Part shown: positions 24,126 to 31,898 of the stretch, in pieces
How the letters are laid out: the number at the start of each line of letters is the position of its first letter
Numbering within the stretch: position 1 is the stretch's first letter
Source of the DNA: JANLSO01 sp031362405
GTDB lineage: Bacteria > Actinomycetota > Thermoleophilia > Miltoncostaeales > Miltoncostaeaceae
Assembly (NCBI GenBank): GCA_031362405.1
Contig: JANLSO010000154.1
Span: 1 to 52,777 of the forward strand
Direction of reading: 5' to 3'
Length of the DNA: 52,777 bases
Made by a program: the position numbers and the translations under genes
Notes under the pieces: model-generated
The model's database searches: none
The model's input: only the letters and a program-made list of their open reading frames with translations
Told to the model about the DNA's origin: nothing

Positions 24126-26548
24126 GGCTGCCGCTGGAGTGGTTGCGCGAATACGTCGACCCGGGGCTCGCGACGGACGCCCTCGCAGAGGCCCTGATTC
24201 AGAGCGGAACAATCGTGGAAGACGTCCACGAACTGGGGGTATCGGCCGCGAACGGGAACCTCGACAACTTCCGCATCGGCCGCGTGGTGTCGGTCGAGCA
24301 GCATCCGAATGCCGACCGACTCCGCGTCTGTCAGGTTGATCTTGGCGAGCCGCAACCCCGCCAGATCGTCTGCGGTGCGCCGAACGTGGCGGCCGGCCAG
24401 ACTGTTGGCGTCGCTCTGCCGGGGGCCGTCCTTCCCGGCAATGAGCCGCTCGAAACAGCCACGCTGCGTGGTGTCGAAAGCAGCGGGATGATCCTCAGCG
24501 CCCGTGAGCTCGAGCTTGGCGACGACCACAGCGGGATCATGGTGCTCGCCGACGATCTGGCACCCGGGGCGTCGCTGTCCGGCGTGCTGGCGATCTCCGA
24601 GACGGTGCTCGAGCTGGAGCTGACCTCGAATCGGCCCGACTGCATGGCCATCTACGGGATGGCCCGTGAGGTGCATGCCGCGACAGGCGCGCCGCTGGCT
24701 GATCTCGACGTGTCGGAGCCCCACGTCGCTGGTGCCGGCACCATCGCCGACTACGTGAGCCTCACGGTGGAGGCTCCAGATCTGTGCCCTCGGTACATGG
24801 CGCGGGTGCTGACCGACGTGCCGATCGGGCCGTCGCCGGCGTGGATGCAGGCACGCATCGAGGCAGCGGGGATGCGTGCGATCAACAACGTCGTCGACAT
24901 CACCAACTACGTGATGCTGTTGACGGGTCAGCCCCTTCACGCGTTCGACCTCGACCGGATGGCCGGACCCGCGGTCGTGGTGCGCCGGGCAACGCAAGGG
25001 GAGTCCGCCACGACGCTTGACGGTCAGGTCCGCGCGCTCGATCCGAGCATGCTCGTGATCTGCGATGCCGAGCGTCCGGCCGTGATTGCGGGGATCATGG
25101 GCGCCGAAGACGTCGAGGTCAGCGAGGCCACCACGCGCCTTCTTCTTGAGGCCGCGACCTTCGACGGCCCGACAACGCTGCGCACCGCCTTGGCGCTCGG
25201 CCTGCGATCGGAATCGAGCGCTCGTTTCGAGAAGCGCCTGCCCGTCGAGCTGCCGGCGCGGGCCATGGCGATCGCCTCGCGACTCCTGGTGGAGCTCTGC
25301 GGCGCGAAGTTGGTTCCGGGAACCCTCGATGTCGGGGCATCGGCGGGCACCTCTGCGCCCGTGCGGCTGCGTCACGCTCGGCTCGATGCCGTGCTGGGCA
25401 TGCCGACGACACCGCAGCGCTCGCAGGAGATCCTCGAGCGCCTCGACTTCCGCGTTGCGGCGGGCGTCGATGAGCACATGATCGAGGCCCCGTTCGAGCG
25501 GCGCAATGACGTCACCCGCGAGGCCGACCTCATCGAAGAAGTCGGACGAATCCAGGGCTTTGAGGCGCTCCCAGAACTCCTGCCGGCGATCGTCGGCCAG
25601 GGACGGCGCACGCCTCCGCAGGCTCTTCGTGACCGCCTTGGTTGCCGCGCCGCCGACCTCGGTTTCAGCGAGGTGGTGACGTATCGCTTCGTGCCCGAAG
25701 CCGATGCCGACCGGCTGATGATGGCCGCTGACGACCCACGTCGTCAGGTCGTGCGCTTGGCGAATCCCTTGAGCGACGAGATGGCCGTAATGCGCCGCTC
25801 GATGCTCCCGGGCCTGCTGCGCGCGGCCGCCCACAATCAGGCCCACCAACGCCCGAGCGGGCGCCTCTTCGAGATCGGGCGCACATACGCTCCTCGTGGG
25901 GACGGTCTCGCCGACGAGCCCGAGTTCTTTGCGGGGCTCGTCTTTGGCCCGTCCCCGAAGGCCCACTGGCGTGCGCCGGCGGCGACCACCGACATTCACC
26001 TCGCCGTTGGTCTGGCCGGGGCGCTGGTTGCCACTGCCGGGTGCGCCGTGACGCCGCACGGCAACAGCGCGCCGTACTTTCATCCGGTCCGCCAAGCCCG
26101 GCTGATGGCCGATGGCCATGAGCGGCCGATCGGCTGGGCGGGGGAGGTGCATCCGCTGGTGCTACGGGCGTTTGGCGTTTCCGGCCCCGCCGCCGCGATC
26201 GTGCTCGATCTCGGCTCTTTGCTGGAGGTTGCGCCGACCGCGCCGCGTGCGTTCGTCGACATCATCAGCGTGCCGGTTGCGACTCGCGACCTGGCCTTGG
26301 TCGTCGACGAGGCTGTGCGGGCCGCCGATCTCATCGCCACTGCTCACGGCGCTGGGGTGCCCTTGGTGCGCCACGTGGAGCTGTTCGATCACTACGTCGG
26401 CGAACAGGTCGAGATGGGCACGGCCAGTGTGGCGTTGCGGCTCGTGCTCGCCGACCCGGGGCGGACGCTCACCGACGAAGAAATCTCCGGCGGTGTCGCC
26501 GCGGTCGTCGCGGCGCTCACCGAACAGCACGGCGCCCACCTGCGGTGA
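24122..26548 (+). CDS. pheT: Phenylalanyl-tRNA synthetase beta subunit
   Basis: 808 residues, full length. From N to C: MRLPLEWLREYVDPG start, an EMAPII-like tRNA-binding domain (about 40-150, with HPNADRLRVCQVDLG and IVCGAPNVAAGQ), the B3/B4 editing domain (NNVVDITNYVMLLTGQPLHA and VIAGIMGAEDVEVSEATT), B5, and the C-terminal FDX-ACB domain (DIISVPVATRDLALVVDEAV) that grips the tRNA anticodon. The beta subunit positions tRNA-Phe and removes mischarged tyrosine. It overlaps pheS by 4 bases and argC by 4 bases (GTGA), tying tRNA charging and arginine genes into one transcript. Confidence 0.97.
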   Translation: MRLPLEWLREYVDPGLATDALAEALIQSGTIVEDVHELGVSAANGNLDNFRIGRVVSVEQHPNADRLRVCQVDLGEPQPRQIVCGAPNVAAGQTVGVALPGAVLPGNEPLETATLRGVESSGMILSARELELGDDHSGIMVLADDLAPGASLSGVLAISETVLELELTSNRPDCMAIYGMAREVHAATGAPLADLDVSEPHVAGAGTIADYVSLTVEAPDLCPRYMARVLTDVPIGPSPAWMQARIEAAGMRAINNVVDITNYVMLLTGQPLHAFDLDRMAGPAVVVRRATQGESATTLDGQVRALDPSMLVICDAERPAVIAGIMGAEDVEVSEATTRLLLEAATFDGPTTLRTALALGLRSESSARFEKRLPVELPARAMAIASRLLVELCGAKLVPGTLDVGASAGTSAPVRLRHARLDAVLGMPTTPQRSQEILERLDFRVAAGVDEHMIEAPFERRNDVTREADLIEEVGRIQGFEALPELLPAIVGQGRRTPPQALRDRLGCRAADLGFSEVVTYRFVPEADADRLMMAADDPRRQVVRLANPLSDEMAVMRRSMLPGLLRAAAHNQAHQRPSGRLFEIGRTYAPRGDGLADEPEFFAGLVFGPSPKAHWRAPAATTDIHLAVGLAGALVATAGCAVTPHGNSAPYFHPVRQARLMADGHERPIGWAGEVHPLVLRAFGVSGPAAAIVLDLGSLLEVAPTAPRAFVDIISVPVATRDLALVVDEAVRAADLIATAHGAGVPLVRHVELFDHYVGEQVEMGTASVALRLVLADPGRTLTDEEISGGVAAVVAALTEQHGAHLR

Positions 26549-27540
26549 CGGCCATGCCCGCCGCGACCGTACACGTGCTCGGTGCCGCCGGTTTTGCAGG
26601 GGCGCAGCTTGCCGCGCTCATCGATGCGCACCCGTTCTTCACGCTCGGGGCGATCACGGCTCGGGCCGATGCGGGCAAGCGGCTCGTCGAGGTCTACCCC
26701 GAATACCGGGTCGAGCGAATCCTCACCGAGCTCGATCTCGGCGAGGTCGCGCCCGGGGACCTCGCTGCCGTCGCCTACCCCCACGCCGAGTCGGCACGGC
26801 TGGTGAGCGACCTCGTTGATCGGGGCGCCCGCGTCCTCGATATCTCGGCCGATCACCGTCTGCGCGATGCGGCGCTGTATCCACTTTGGTACGGGTTCGA
26901 GCACCCACGCCCCGACCTTCTGGCCGAAGCCGTCTACGGCCTCCCCGAGCTCTACCGCGACGACATCCGCACCGCCCGGGTGGTCGCAAACCCGGGCTGC
27001 TACCCGGAGGCGAGCCTCCTGGCGCTGCTCCCCGTACGCGGGCGGATCACCGACGTGGTGATTGATGCCAAGAGCGGGGTCAGCGGTGCCGGCCGGGCGC
27101 CGACGCCGACCGTGCACTTTTCGGCGGTGACCGAGAACGTGCTGCCGTACAGCATCTTCCGTCACCGACACACCCCGGAGATCGCTCAGGAGCTCGGCCT
27201 CGAGGTGCTCTTCACCCCGCACCTGGTTCCCGTCGATCGGGGCCTCCTCGCCACCGCGTACGCGCGATTCACCGATGAGCCACCGCATCCGGATGATCTG
27301 CTCACGATCTACCGCGACGTCTACGCCACGCATCCTTTCGTCGAGGTCGTGGATGCGCCGCCGGGGATGCGCGCCGTCCAGCGGACCAACTTCGCCCAGG
27401 TCCACGCGACGGTCGACGTCGCGTCGCGCCGTCTCGTGGCGGTCGGGGTGATCGACAACCTCGGCAAGGGCGCGGCGGGCCAGGCGGTGCAGAACCTCAA
27501 CCTCATGGCTGGTCGGCCCGAGACCGAGGGGCTGGTGTGA
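26545..27540 (+). CDS. argC: N-acetyl-gamma-glutamyl-phosphate reductase
   Basis: 331 residues. Third step of ornithine synthesis: reduces N-acetylglutamyl phosphate to the semialdehyde with NADPH. HVLGAAGFAGAQLAALIDAH is the Rossmann motif, C152 in VVANPGCYPEA the catalytic cysteine, and KSGVSGAGR with SAVTENVLPYSI the conserved substrate segment. The GTG start overlaps the pheT stop; an ATG at 26554 is an alternative. It is the first of four arginine genes in the order C-J-B-D. Confidence 0.97.
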   Translation: MTAMPAATVHVLGAAGFAGAQLAALIDAHPFFTLGAITARADAGKRLVEVYPEYRVERILTELDLGEVAPGDLAAVAYPHAESARLVSDLVDRGARVLDISADHRLRDAALYPLWYGFEHPRPDLLAEAVYGLPELYRDDIRTARVVANPGCYPEASLLALLPVRGRITDVVIDAKSGVSGAGRAPTPTVHFSAVTENVLPYSIFRHRHTPEIAQELGLEVLFTPHLVPVDRGLLATAYARFTDEPPHPDDLLTIYRDVYATHPFVEVVDAPPGMRAVQRTNFAQVHATVDVASRRLVAVGVIDNLGKGAAGQAVQNLNLMAGRPETEGLV

Positions 27541-28757
27541 GCACCCCGCCGGTGGAGCGTGCCGACTGGCTGCGTGAACCAGACGGCCTGGAGCCGATCC
27601 CCGATGGCACGCCAACGAGCGTGCCGGGCTTCGTCGCGGGTGCGACGGCCTGCGGGATCAAGCCGTCCGGGGTTCTCGACCTGGGAATTCTACGGAGCGT
27701 CCCGACCGCGGTTTCGGCGATGGTCGACACCACCAACGCCCTGCCATCGGCCCCGGTGCTGCTGAACCGCCAACTCGACCGCGCTCGGTTCCAGGGAGTC
27801 GTCGTCAACGCGGGCAACGCGAACGCCGCGACGGGTTCACCGGGCCTCGATGATGCCCGCGCAATGGCGCTGCGGGCGGCCTTCGGATGCGGCCTTCCCG
27901 AGGGCAGCATTGCCGTATCGAGCACCGGCACGATCGGCGCCCGGCTCGACGGCACCCGCGTGCTGCAGGGCATCGATGTCGTCGCGTCCCGACTGAGTCC
28001 CGATGGCGGCGCCGACTTCGCCAAGGCCATCCAGACCACCGATCGGTTCGCCAAGTCGGCGGCGTTCCGGCTGGCGCTGTCGAGCGCAGAGGTCACGATC
28101 GGTGCCGTCGCCAAGGGCGCCGGGATGATCCGCCCGACGATGGCGACGATGCTCGCCTACCTCACCACCGATGCCGCGCTCAGCGCCGACGATCTGCTCA
28201 CGGCGACCCGCACCGCCGCAGAGCATTCGTTCAACCGGATCAGCGTCGACGGGCAGATGAGCCCGTCGGACACCCTCCTGATCCTCGCCAACGGCCAGGG
28301 CCCCGTGCTCACGGGGGCCGACCTCGATCTGTTCACCGCCGCCATCAGCTCGGTGTGCCGCCGGATGGCGATCCTGATGGTCAAAGACGGCGAGGGCGCC
28401 GATCACGCCGTGAGGATCCTCGTGACCGAGGCGGCCGACGATGCCGAGGCCGAACGCGTTGTGCGCGCGGTCGGCGACTCACCCCTCGTCAAGACGGCGA
28501 TCTTCGGTCGCGATCCCAACTGGGGCCGCCTTTCGCAGGCCGTCGGCGCCGCCCTCGTGGGTGCAACCGGGGCCGCCACTGACCTCCGCGTGAGCTTCGA
28601 CGGTATCCCGGTCGACGACCCCGCGATCGCCGAGGTCATGTCCCGCGCCGAATACGACATCGAGATTTCCCTCTGCCGAGGCACAGGTGAGGCCGAACTC
28701 TGGGCCTGCGACCTCGGCCACGCCTACGTCACCCTGAACGCTGAATACCACACGTAG
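27537..28757 (+). CDS. argJ: Bifunctional glutamate N-acetyltransferase / ornithine acetyltransferase
   Basis: 406 residues. ArgJ recycles the acetyl group from acetylornithine to glutamate and, in bifunctional forms, also makes acetylglutamate from acetyl-CoA. The self-cleavage site lies in KGAGMIRPTMATMLAYLTTD, cutting between A203 and T204 so that T204 becomes the N-terminal nucleophile of the beta chain. VVNAGNANAATG and STGTIGARL mark the oxyanion region; GRDPNWGRLSQAVGAA and the ending YVTLNAEYHT are family typical. Its GTG overlaps the argC stop. Unlike the other junctions of the cluster, 182 bases separate it from argB. Confidence 0.97.
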   Translation: MSTPPVERADWLREPDGLEPIPDGTPTSVPGFVAGATACGIKPSGVLDLGILRSVPTAVSAMVDTTNALPSAPVLLNRQLDRARFQGVVVNAGNANAATGSPGLDDARAMALRAAFGCGLPEGSIAVSSTGTIGARLDGTRVLQGIDVVASRLSPDGGADFAKAIQTTDRFAKSAAFRLALSSAEVTIGAVAKGAGMIRPTMATMLAYLTTDAALSADDLLTATRTAAEHSFNRISVDGQMSPSDTLLILANGQGPVLTGADLDLFTAAISSVCRRMAILMVKDGEGADHAVRILVTEAADDAEAERVVRAVGDSPLVKTAIFGRDPNWGRLSQAVGAALVGATGAATDLRVSFDGIPVDDPAIAEVMSRAEYDIEISLCRGTGEAELWACDLGHAYVTLNAEYHT

Positions 28758-28775
28758 AAACGTGTCCCGCTTTGC

Positions 28776-28810
28776 ACGCACAGATCGGTGCCCGGCACCG
28801 ATCTGTGCGT
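28776..28810. repeat. Palindrome GGTGCC-C-GGCACC, copy 4 (argJ-argB gap)
   Basis: Perfect 17-base arms around a single C, 18 bases after the argJ stop. The core GCACAGATCGGTGCC is shared with copy 3. It may stop transcription coming from argJ, leaving argB to its own promoter; a repeat element that settled in the gap is the alternative. The partial motif GGCCCGGCACCGG near 28867 may be a degraded copy. Confidence 0.8.
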
Positions 28811-28910
28811 TTACCTCTCCATGGGGGAAACAATGTCCGGTGGCGCCGTGCCGCGCATGGAAAAGGGCCCGGCACCGGTCTCTGCAGACGTCGCTGACGG
28901 GTCGCGTGGG

Positions 28911-28916
28911 TATCCT
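28911..28916 (+). promoter_or_regulatory. Candidate -10 box (TATCCT) of argB-argD
   Basis: TATCCT lies 23 bases before the argB ATG, which has a GGAG ribosome-binding site at 28931. Together with the upstream hairpin this supports a second transcription start inside the arginine cluster. Confidence 0.45.
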
Positions 28917-28939
28917 TCTGGGGTGAGTCGGGAGCAGAC

Positions 28940-29806
28940 ATGACGGCGCGGGTGGGCGACATCGATCAGCGGGTCGATGTTCTGCTGGAGGCGCTGCCGT
29001 ATATCCGCGAGTTCGCGGGGCAGACGATCGTGATCAAGTACGGGGGCGCGGCGATGGTCGCTCCCGAGCTCAAAGCGTCGTTTGCCCGCGATATCGCCCT
29101 GTTGAAGCTGGTCGGGATGAACCCGGTGGTCGTGCACGGCGGCGGGCCGGACATCTCTGACTACTCCGGCCGGTTGGGCCTGGATGTGTCATTCATCGAC
29201 GGTCTGCGCGTGACCGACGAGGCCACGATGGAGCTCGTCAAGATGGTGCTCGTCGGCAAGGTCAACAAGGAGATCGTCGCTCAGCTCCACGTCGCCGGCG
29301 TTTCGGCGGTCGGCCTGGCCGGCGATGACGGGCGTCTCATCCGGGCCGCCAAGGCCCACATGCCCAACGGCGACCTCGGTTTCGTCGGACGCATCGAGGC
29401 GATCGACCCGACGGTGCTCGAGCGGCTTTCTGACTTTGTGCCCGTCGTCGCCTCGGTCGGCGTCGACGATCACGGCCAGAGCTTCAACATCAACGCCGAC
29501 ACGGTTGCCGGCAGCCTTGCCGGTGCCCTGCACGCGCGGAAGGTCATCTTCCTGACCGACGTCGCGGGCCTGCTGCGCGACCCATCCGATCCCGCTTCCC
29601 TGGTGTCGCACTGCAACCTGCTGGAGCTGGAGGAGATGATCGCCAGCGGCGCGGTGGGCGAAGGGATGATCCCAAAATTGGCGGCGGTGCGCGATGCCTT
29701 GGCGCATGGAGTCAGTGAGGCGGTGATCGTCGACGGGCGCGCGCCACACTCCGTGTTGATCGAGCTGTTCACCGAAGCCGGTATCGGCACGGAGGTCACC
29801 CCGTGA
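28940..29806 (+). CDS. argB: Acetylglutamate kinase
   Basis: 288 residues. Phosphorylates N-acetylglutamate with ATP. IVIKYGGAAMVAPELKASFA is the nucleotide-binding N-terminus, VVVHGGGPDISDYSGRLGLD the substrate loop, and FNINADTVAGSLAGAL with VIFLTDVAGLL the kinase core; GMIPKLAAVRDALAHGVSEA closes it. The N-terminal helix (DIDQRVDVLLEALPYIREFA) resembles that of arginine-inhibited, hexameric ArgB, so feedback control by arginine is likely but inferred. GGAG precedes the ATG. Confidence 0.97.
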   Translation: MTARVGDIDQRVDVLLEALPYIREFAGQTIVIKYGGAAMVAPELKASFARDIALLKLVGMNPVVVHGGGPDISDYSGRLGLDVSFIDGLRVTDEATMELVKMVLVGKVNKEIVAQLHVAGVSAVGLAGDDGRLIRAAKAHMPNGDLGFVGRIEAIDPTVLERLSDFVPVVASVGVDDHGQSFNINADTVAGSLAGALHARKVIFLTDVAGLLRDPSDPASLVSHCNLLELEEMIASGAVGEGMIPKLAAVRDALAHGVSEAVIVDGRAPHSVLIELFTEAGIGTEVTP

Positions 29807-30984
29807 TCGATGAGACCATGGTCGCCCGCGAGCGCGCGGCATTGATGTCGAACTACGGCCGCCAGCCGGTGGCCTTCGTGCGCGGAAAGGGCGCCCACCT
29901 CTTTGACGCCGACGGCCGCCGCTACGTCGACTGCATGAGCGGCATCTCGATGATCAACGTCGGGCACTGCCACCCCGCCGTCGTGGCGGCGATCACCCAG
30001 CAGGCCGGCACGCTGATGAACACGTCGAACCTCTACTACACCGAGCCGATGATCGCCCTGGCCGAGTGGCTGCGCGACAACTCCCTCGGCGGACGCGTCT
30101 TCTTCTGCAACTCGGGCGCCGAGGCCAACGAGGCCGCGCTGAAGCTCGCCCGCAAGCGCGGCGGGCCCGACCGCACCGAGTTCGTCGCACTGGTCGACGG
30201 CTTCCACGGCCGCACAATGGGAGCCCTCGCCTTGACCGGCCAACCCGGCAAGCAGGAGGCCTTTCGGCCGTTGATGCCGGGCGTGACCCACGTCGACCGC
30301 ACCGATCTCGAGGGCTTGGAGGCGGCTGTCAGCGAGCGCACGTGCGCGATCGTCATGGAGGTCGTGCAGGGCGAGGTCGGGGTGTTTGCTGTGCCGCTGG
30401 AGATGCTGCGCCGGGCACGTGAACTTGCCGACCAGCACGGGGCCCTGCTGATCATCGACGAGGTCCAGACCGGGCTCTCCCGTACCGGGCCGCTGTTCGC
30501 GTATCAGGACACAGGGATCGTCCCCGACGTGATGTGTCTCGCCAAAAGCCTCGGTGGGGGAATGCCGATCGGCGCGATCGTCGCGCGGCCCGGGGTCGAT
30601 GCGGTTTTCGCCCGTGGCGACCACGGCTCGACCTTCGCGGGCTCTCCACTGGCGTGCGCGGCCGCCCTGGCGTCGTGCAAGGTGCTCGCCGACCCCGAGC
30701 TGCAGGCGCACGTACGCAGCGCCGGAGCGCGTTTCCTCGAGGGCCTCGAGGCCCTTGTCGCTGATGGCATGGCCACCGAGGCCCGCGGCCGCGGGCTGAT
30801 GTGCGCGATCGACCTGCCCCGTCCGCGGGGTCCGGAGGTTGTCGCGAGCCTTCTGGCGATGGGCTTTTTGGTCAACAATGTCTCGCCGCGCACGGTGCGG
30901 TTCTTGCCGCCGCTCGTCATCGCGGACGATGATCTCGATGCGCTTCTTGTTGCCCTGCGCACCGCGTTGGTCGCCGCCACCTAA
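29803..30984 (+). CDS. argD: Acetylornithine aminotransferase
   Basis: 393 residues. A class III PLP aminotransferase converting N-acetylglutamate semialdehyde to acetylornithine. YVDCMSGISMINVGHCHPAV, NTSNLYYTEP, FFCNSGAEANEAALKLARK and GFHGRTMGAL are family motifs; IIDEVQTGLSRTG holds the PLP-contacting aspartate; K248 in CLAKSLGGGMPIGA binds PLP; GSTFAGSPLACAAAL closes the site. The GTG start overlaps the argB stop. It ends the local arginine block; argF, argH and argR are not in view, and argG is about 11 kb downstream. Confidence 0.97.
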   Translation: MIDETMVARERAALMSNYGRQPVAFVRGKGAHLFDADGRRYVDCMSGISMINVGHCHPAVVAAITQQAGTLMNTSNLYYTEPMIALAEWLRDNSLGGRVFFCNSGAEANEAALKLARKRGGPDRTEFVALVDGFHGRTMGALALTGQPGKQEAFRPLMPGVTHVDRTDLEGLEAAVSERTCAIVMEVVQGEVGVFAVPLEMLRRARELADQHGALLIIDEVQTGLSRTGPLFAYQDTGIVPDVMCLAKSLGGGMPIGAIVARPGVDAVFARGDHGSTFAGSPLACAAALASCKVLADPELQAHVRSAGARFLEGLEALVADGMATEARGRGLMCAIDLPRPRGPEVVASLLAMGFLVNNVSPRTVRFLPPLVIADDDLDALLVALRTALVAAT

Positions 30985-31019
30985 CAGCGATGCATCGGGG
31001 CCGACCCTGAATTCCGAGC

Positions 31020-31034
31020 GACCAAGGATTGGTC
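31020..31034. promoter_or_regulatory. Inverted repeat GACCAA-GGA-TTGGTC (operator candidate)
   Basis: A perfect 6-base inverted repeat with a 3-base centre lies 102 bases before the ABC exporter genes, in the 152-base gap after argD. Size and symmetry suit a dimeric repressor. No cognate regulator gene is adjacent. Confidence 0.35.
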
Positions 31035-31136
31035 AAGCATGGACGGGAAACCTGGCCGCCGCGCGGCTCGTGGTACATCCTCGAAGGCGTTATCGCCAGC
31101 TGCGCGCGCATTTGCGCCCACGAGAGGAACCCACGG

Positions 31137-31898
31137 ATGACCACCGCGAGCGACGCCGCGAGCACCAGCACGTTTGCCGCCCGAGCCGAATCGGCCGTCA
31201 AGGTGTACGGCAGCGGCGACGCGGAGGTGCGCGCGCTCGACGGTGTGACCCACGAGTTTCCGCGGGGTCGCTTCACGGCCATCATGGGGCCCTCGGGATC
31301 GGGCAAGTCGACGCTGATGCAGTGCATGGCCGGCCTCGACCGGCTGACCTCCGGCAAGAGCTACATCGGCGACATCGAGCTGACCGCCCTGTCGGAAAAG
31401 CGCGTCACCGAAGTGCGCCGCGACAACATCGGTTTCATCTTCCAGGCCTTCAATCTGGTGCCGACGCTCACGGCTCTCGAGAACATCCGCCTGCCGCTCG
31501 ACATCGCCGGCCGTAAGCCCGACGAGGCCTGGCTGAAAAGCGTCGTCGACACGCTGGGCCTCGGAGACCGATTGAAGCACCGGCCGGCGGAGATGTCGGG
31601 AGGCCAGCAGCAGCGGGTTGCGGCCGCCCGGGCGCTGGTTGCGCGACCAAAGATCATCTTCGGCGACGAGCCCACCGGGAACCTCGACTCGCGTAGCAGC
31701 TCGCAGCTGTTGGACTTCATGCGGCGCGCGGTCGACGAGTTCGGCCAGACGATCGTCATGGTGACCCACGACCCCAGCGCGGCCAGCCACGCCGATCAGG
31801 TGATCTTCCTCGCCGACGGCCAGATCGTCGACGAGATGAACGATCCCACGGCCGAAAGCGTTCTCGATCGCATGAAGACCCTCGGCGGCGCCAAGTGA
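31137..31898 (+). CDS. ABC transporter ATPase (MacB/LolD type)
   Basis: 253 residues. Walker A GPSGSGKST, Q-loop FIFQAFNLVPTLTALENIRL, signature MSGGQQQRVAAARALVARP and Walker B KIIFGDEPTGNLDS are all intact, with the switch histidine in VMVTHDPSAASHAD. The LDS-SSQLLDFMR form after Walker B is typical of the MacB/LolD/FtsE branch, which drives mechanotransmission rather than substrate passage through the membrane. AGAGGA precedes the ATG. Its stop overlaps the GTG of the permease gene, so the two subunits are coupled. Confidence 0.96.
   Translation: MTTASDAASTSTFAARAESAVKVYGSGDAEVRALDGVTHEFPRGRFTAIMGPSGSGKSTLMQCMAGLDRLTSGKSYIGDIELTALSEKRVTEVRRDNIGFIFQAFNLVPTLTALENIRLPLDIAGRKPDEAWLKSVVDTLGLGDRLKHRPAEMSGGQQQRVAAARALVARPKIIFGDEPTGNLDSRSSSQLLDFMRRAVDEFGQTIVMVTHDPSAASHADQVIFLADGQIVDEMNDPTAESVLDRMKTLGGAK

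Noticed and set aside
23993..26152. 719-codon open frame opposite pheT
   Set aside because: The protein is rich in Arg, His and Gly with no domain, and pheT on the other strand is certain; it is a GC-rich shadow frame.
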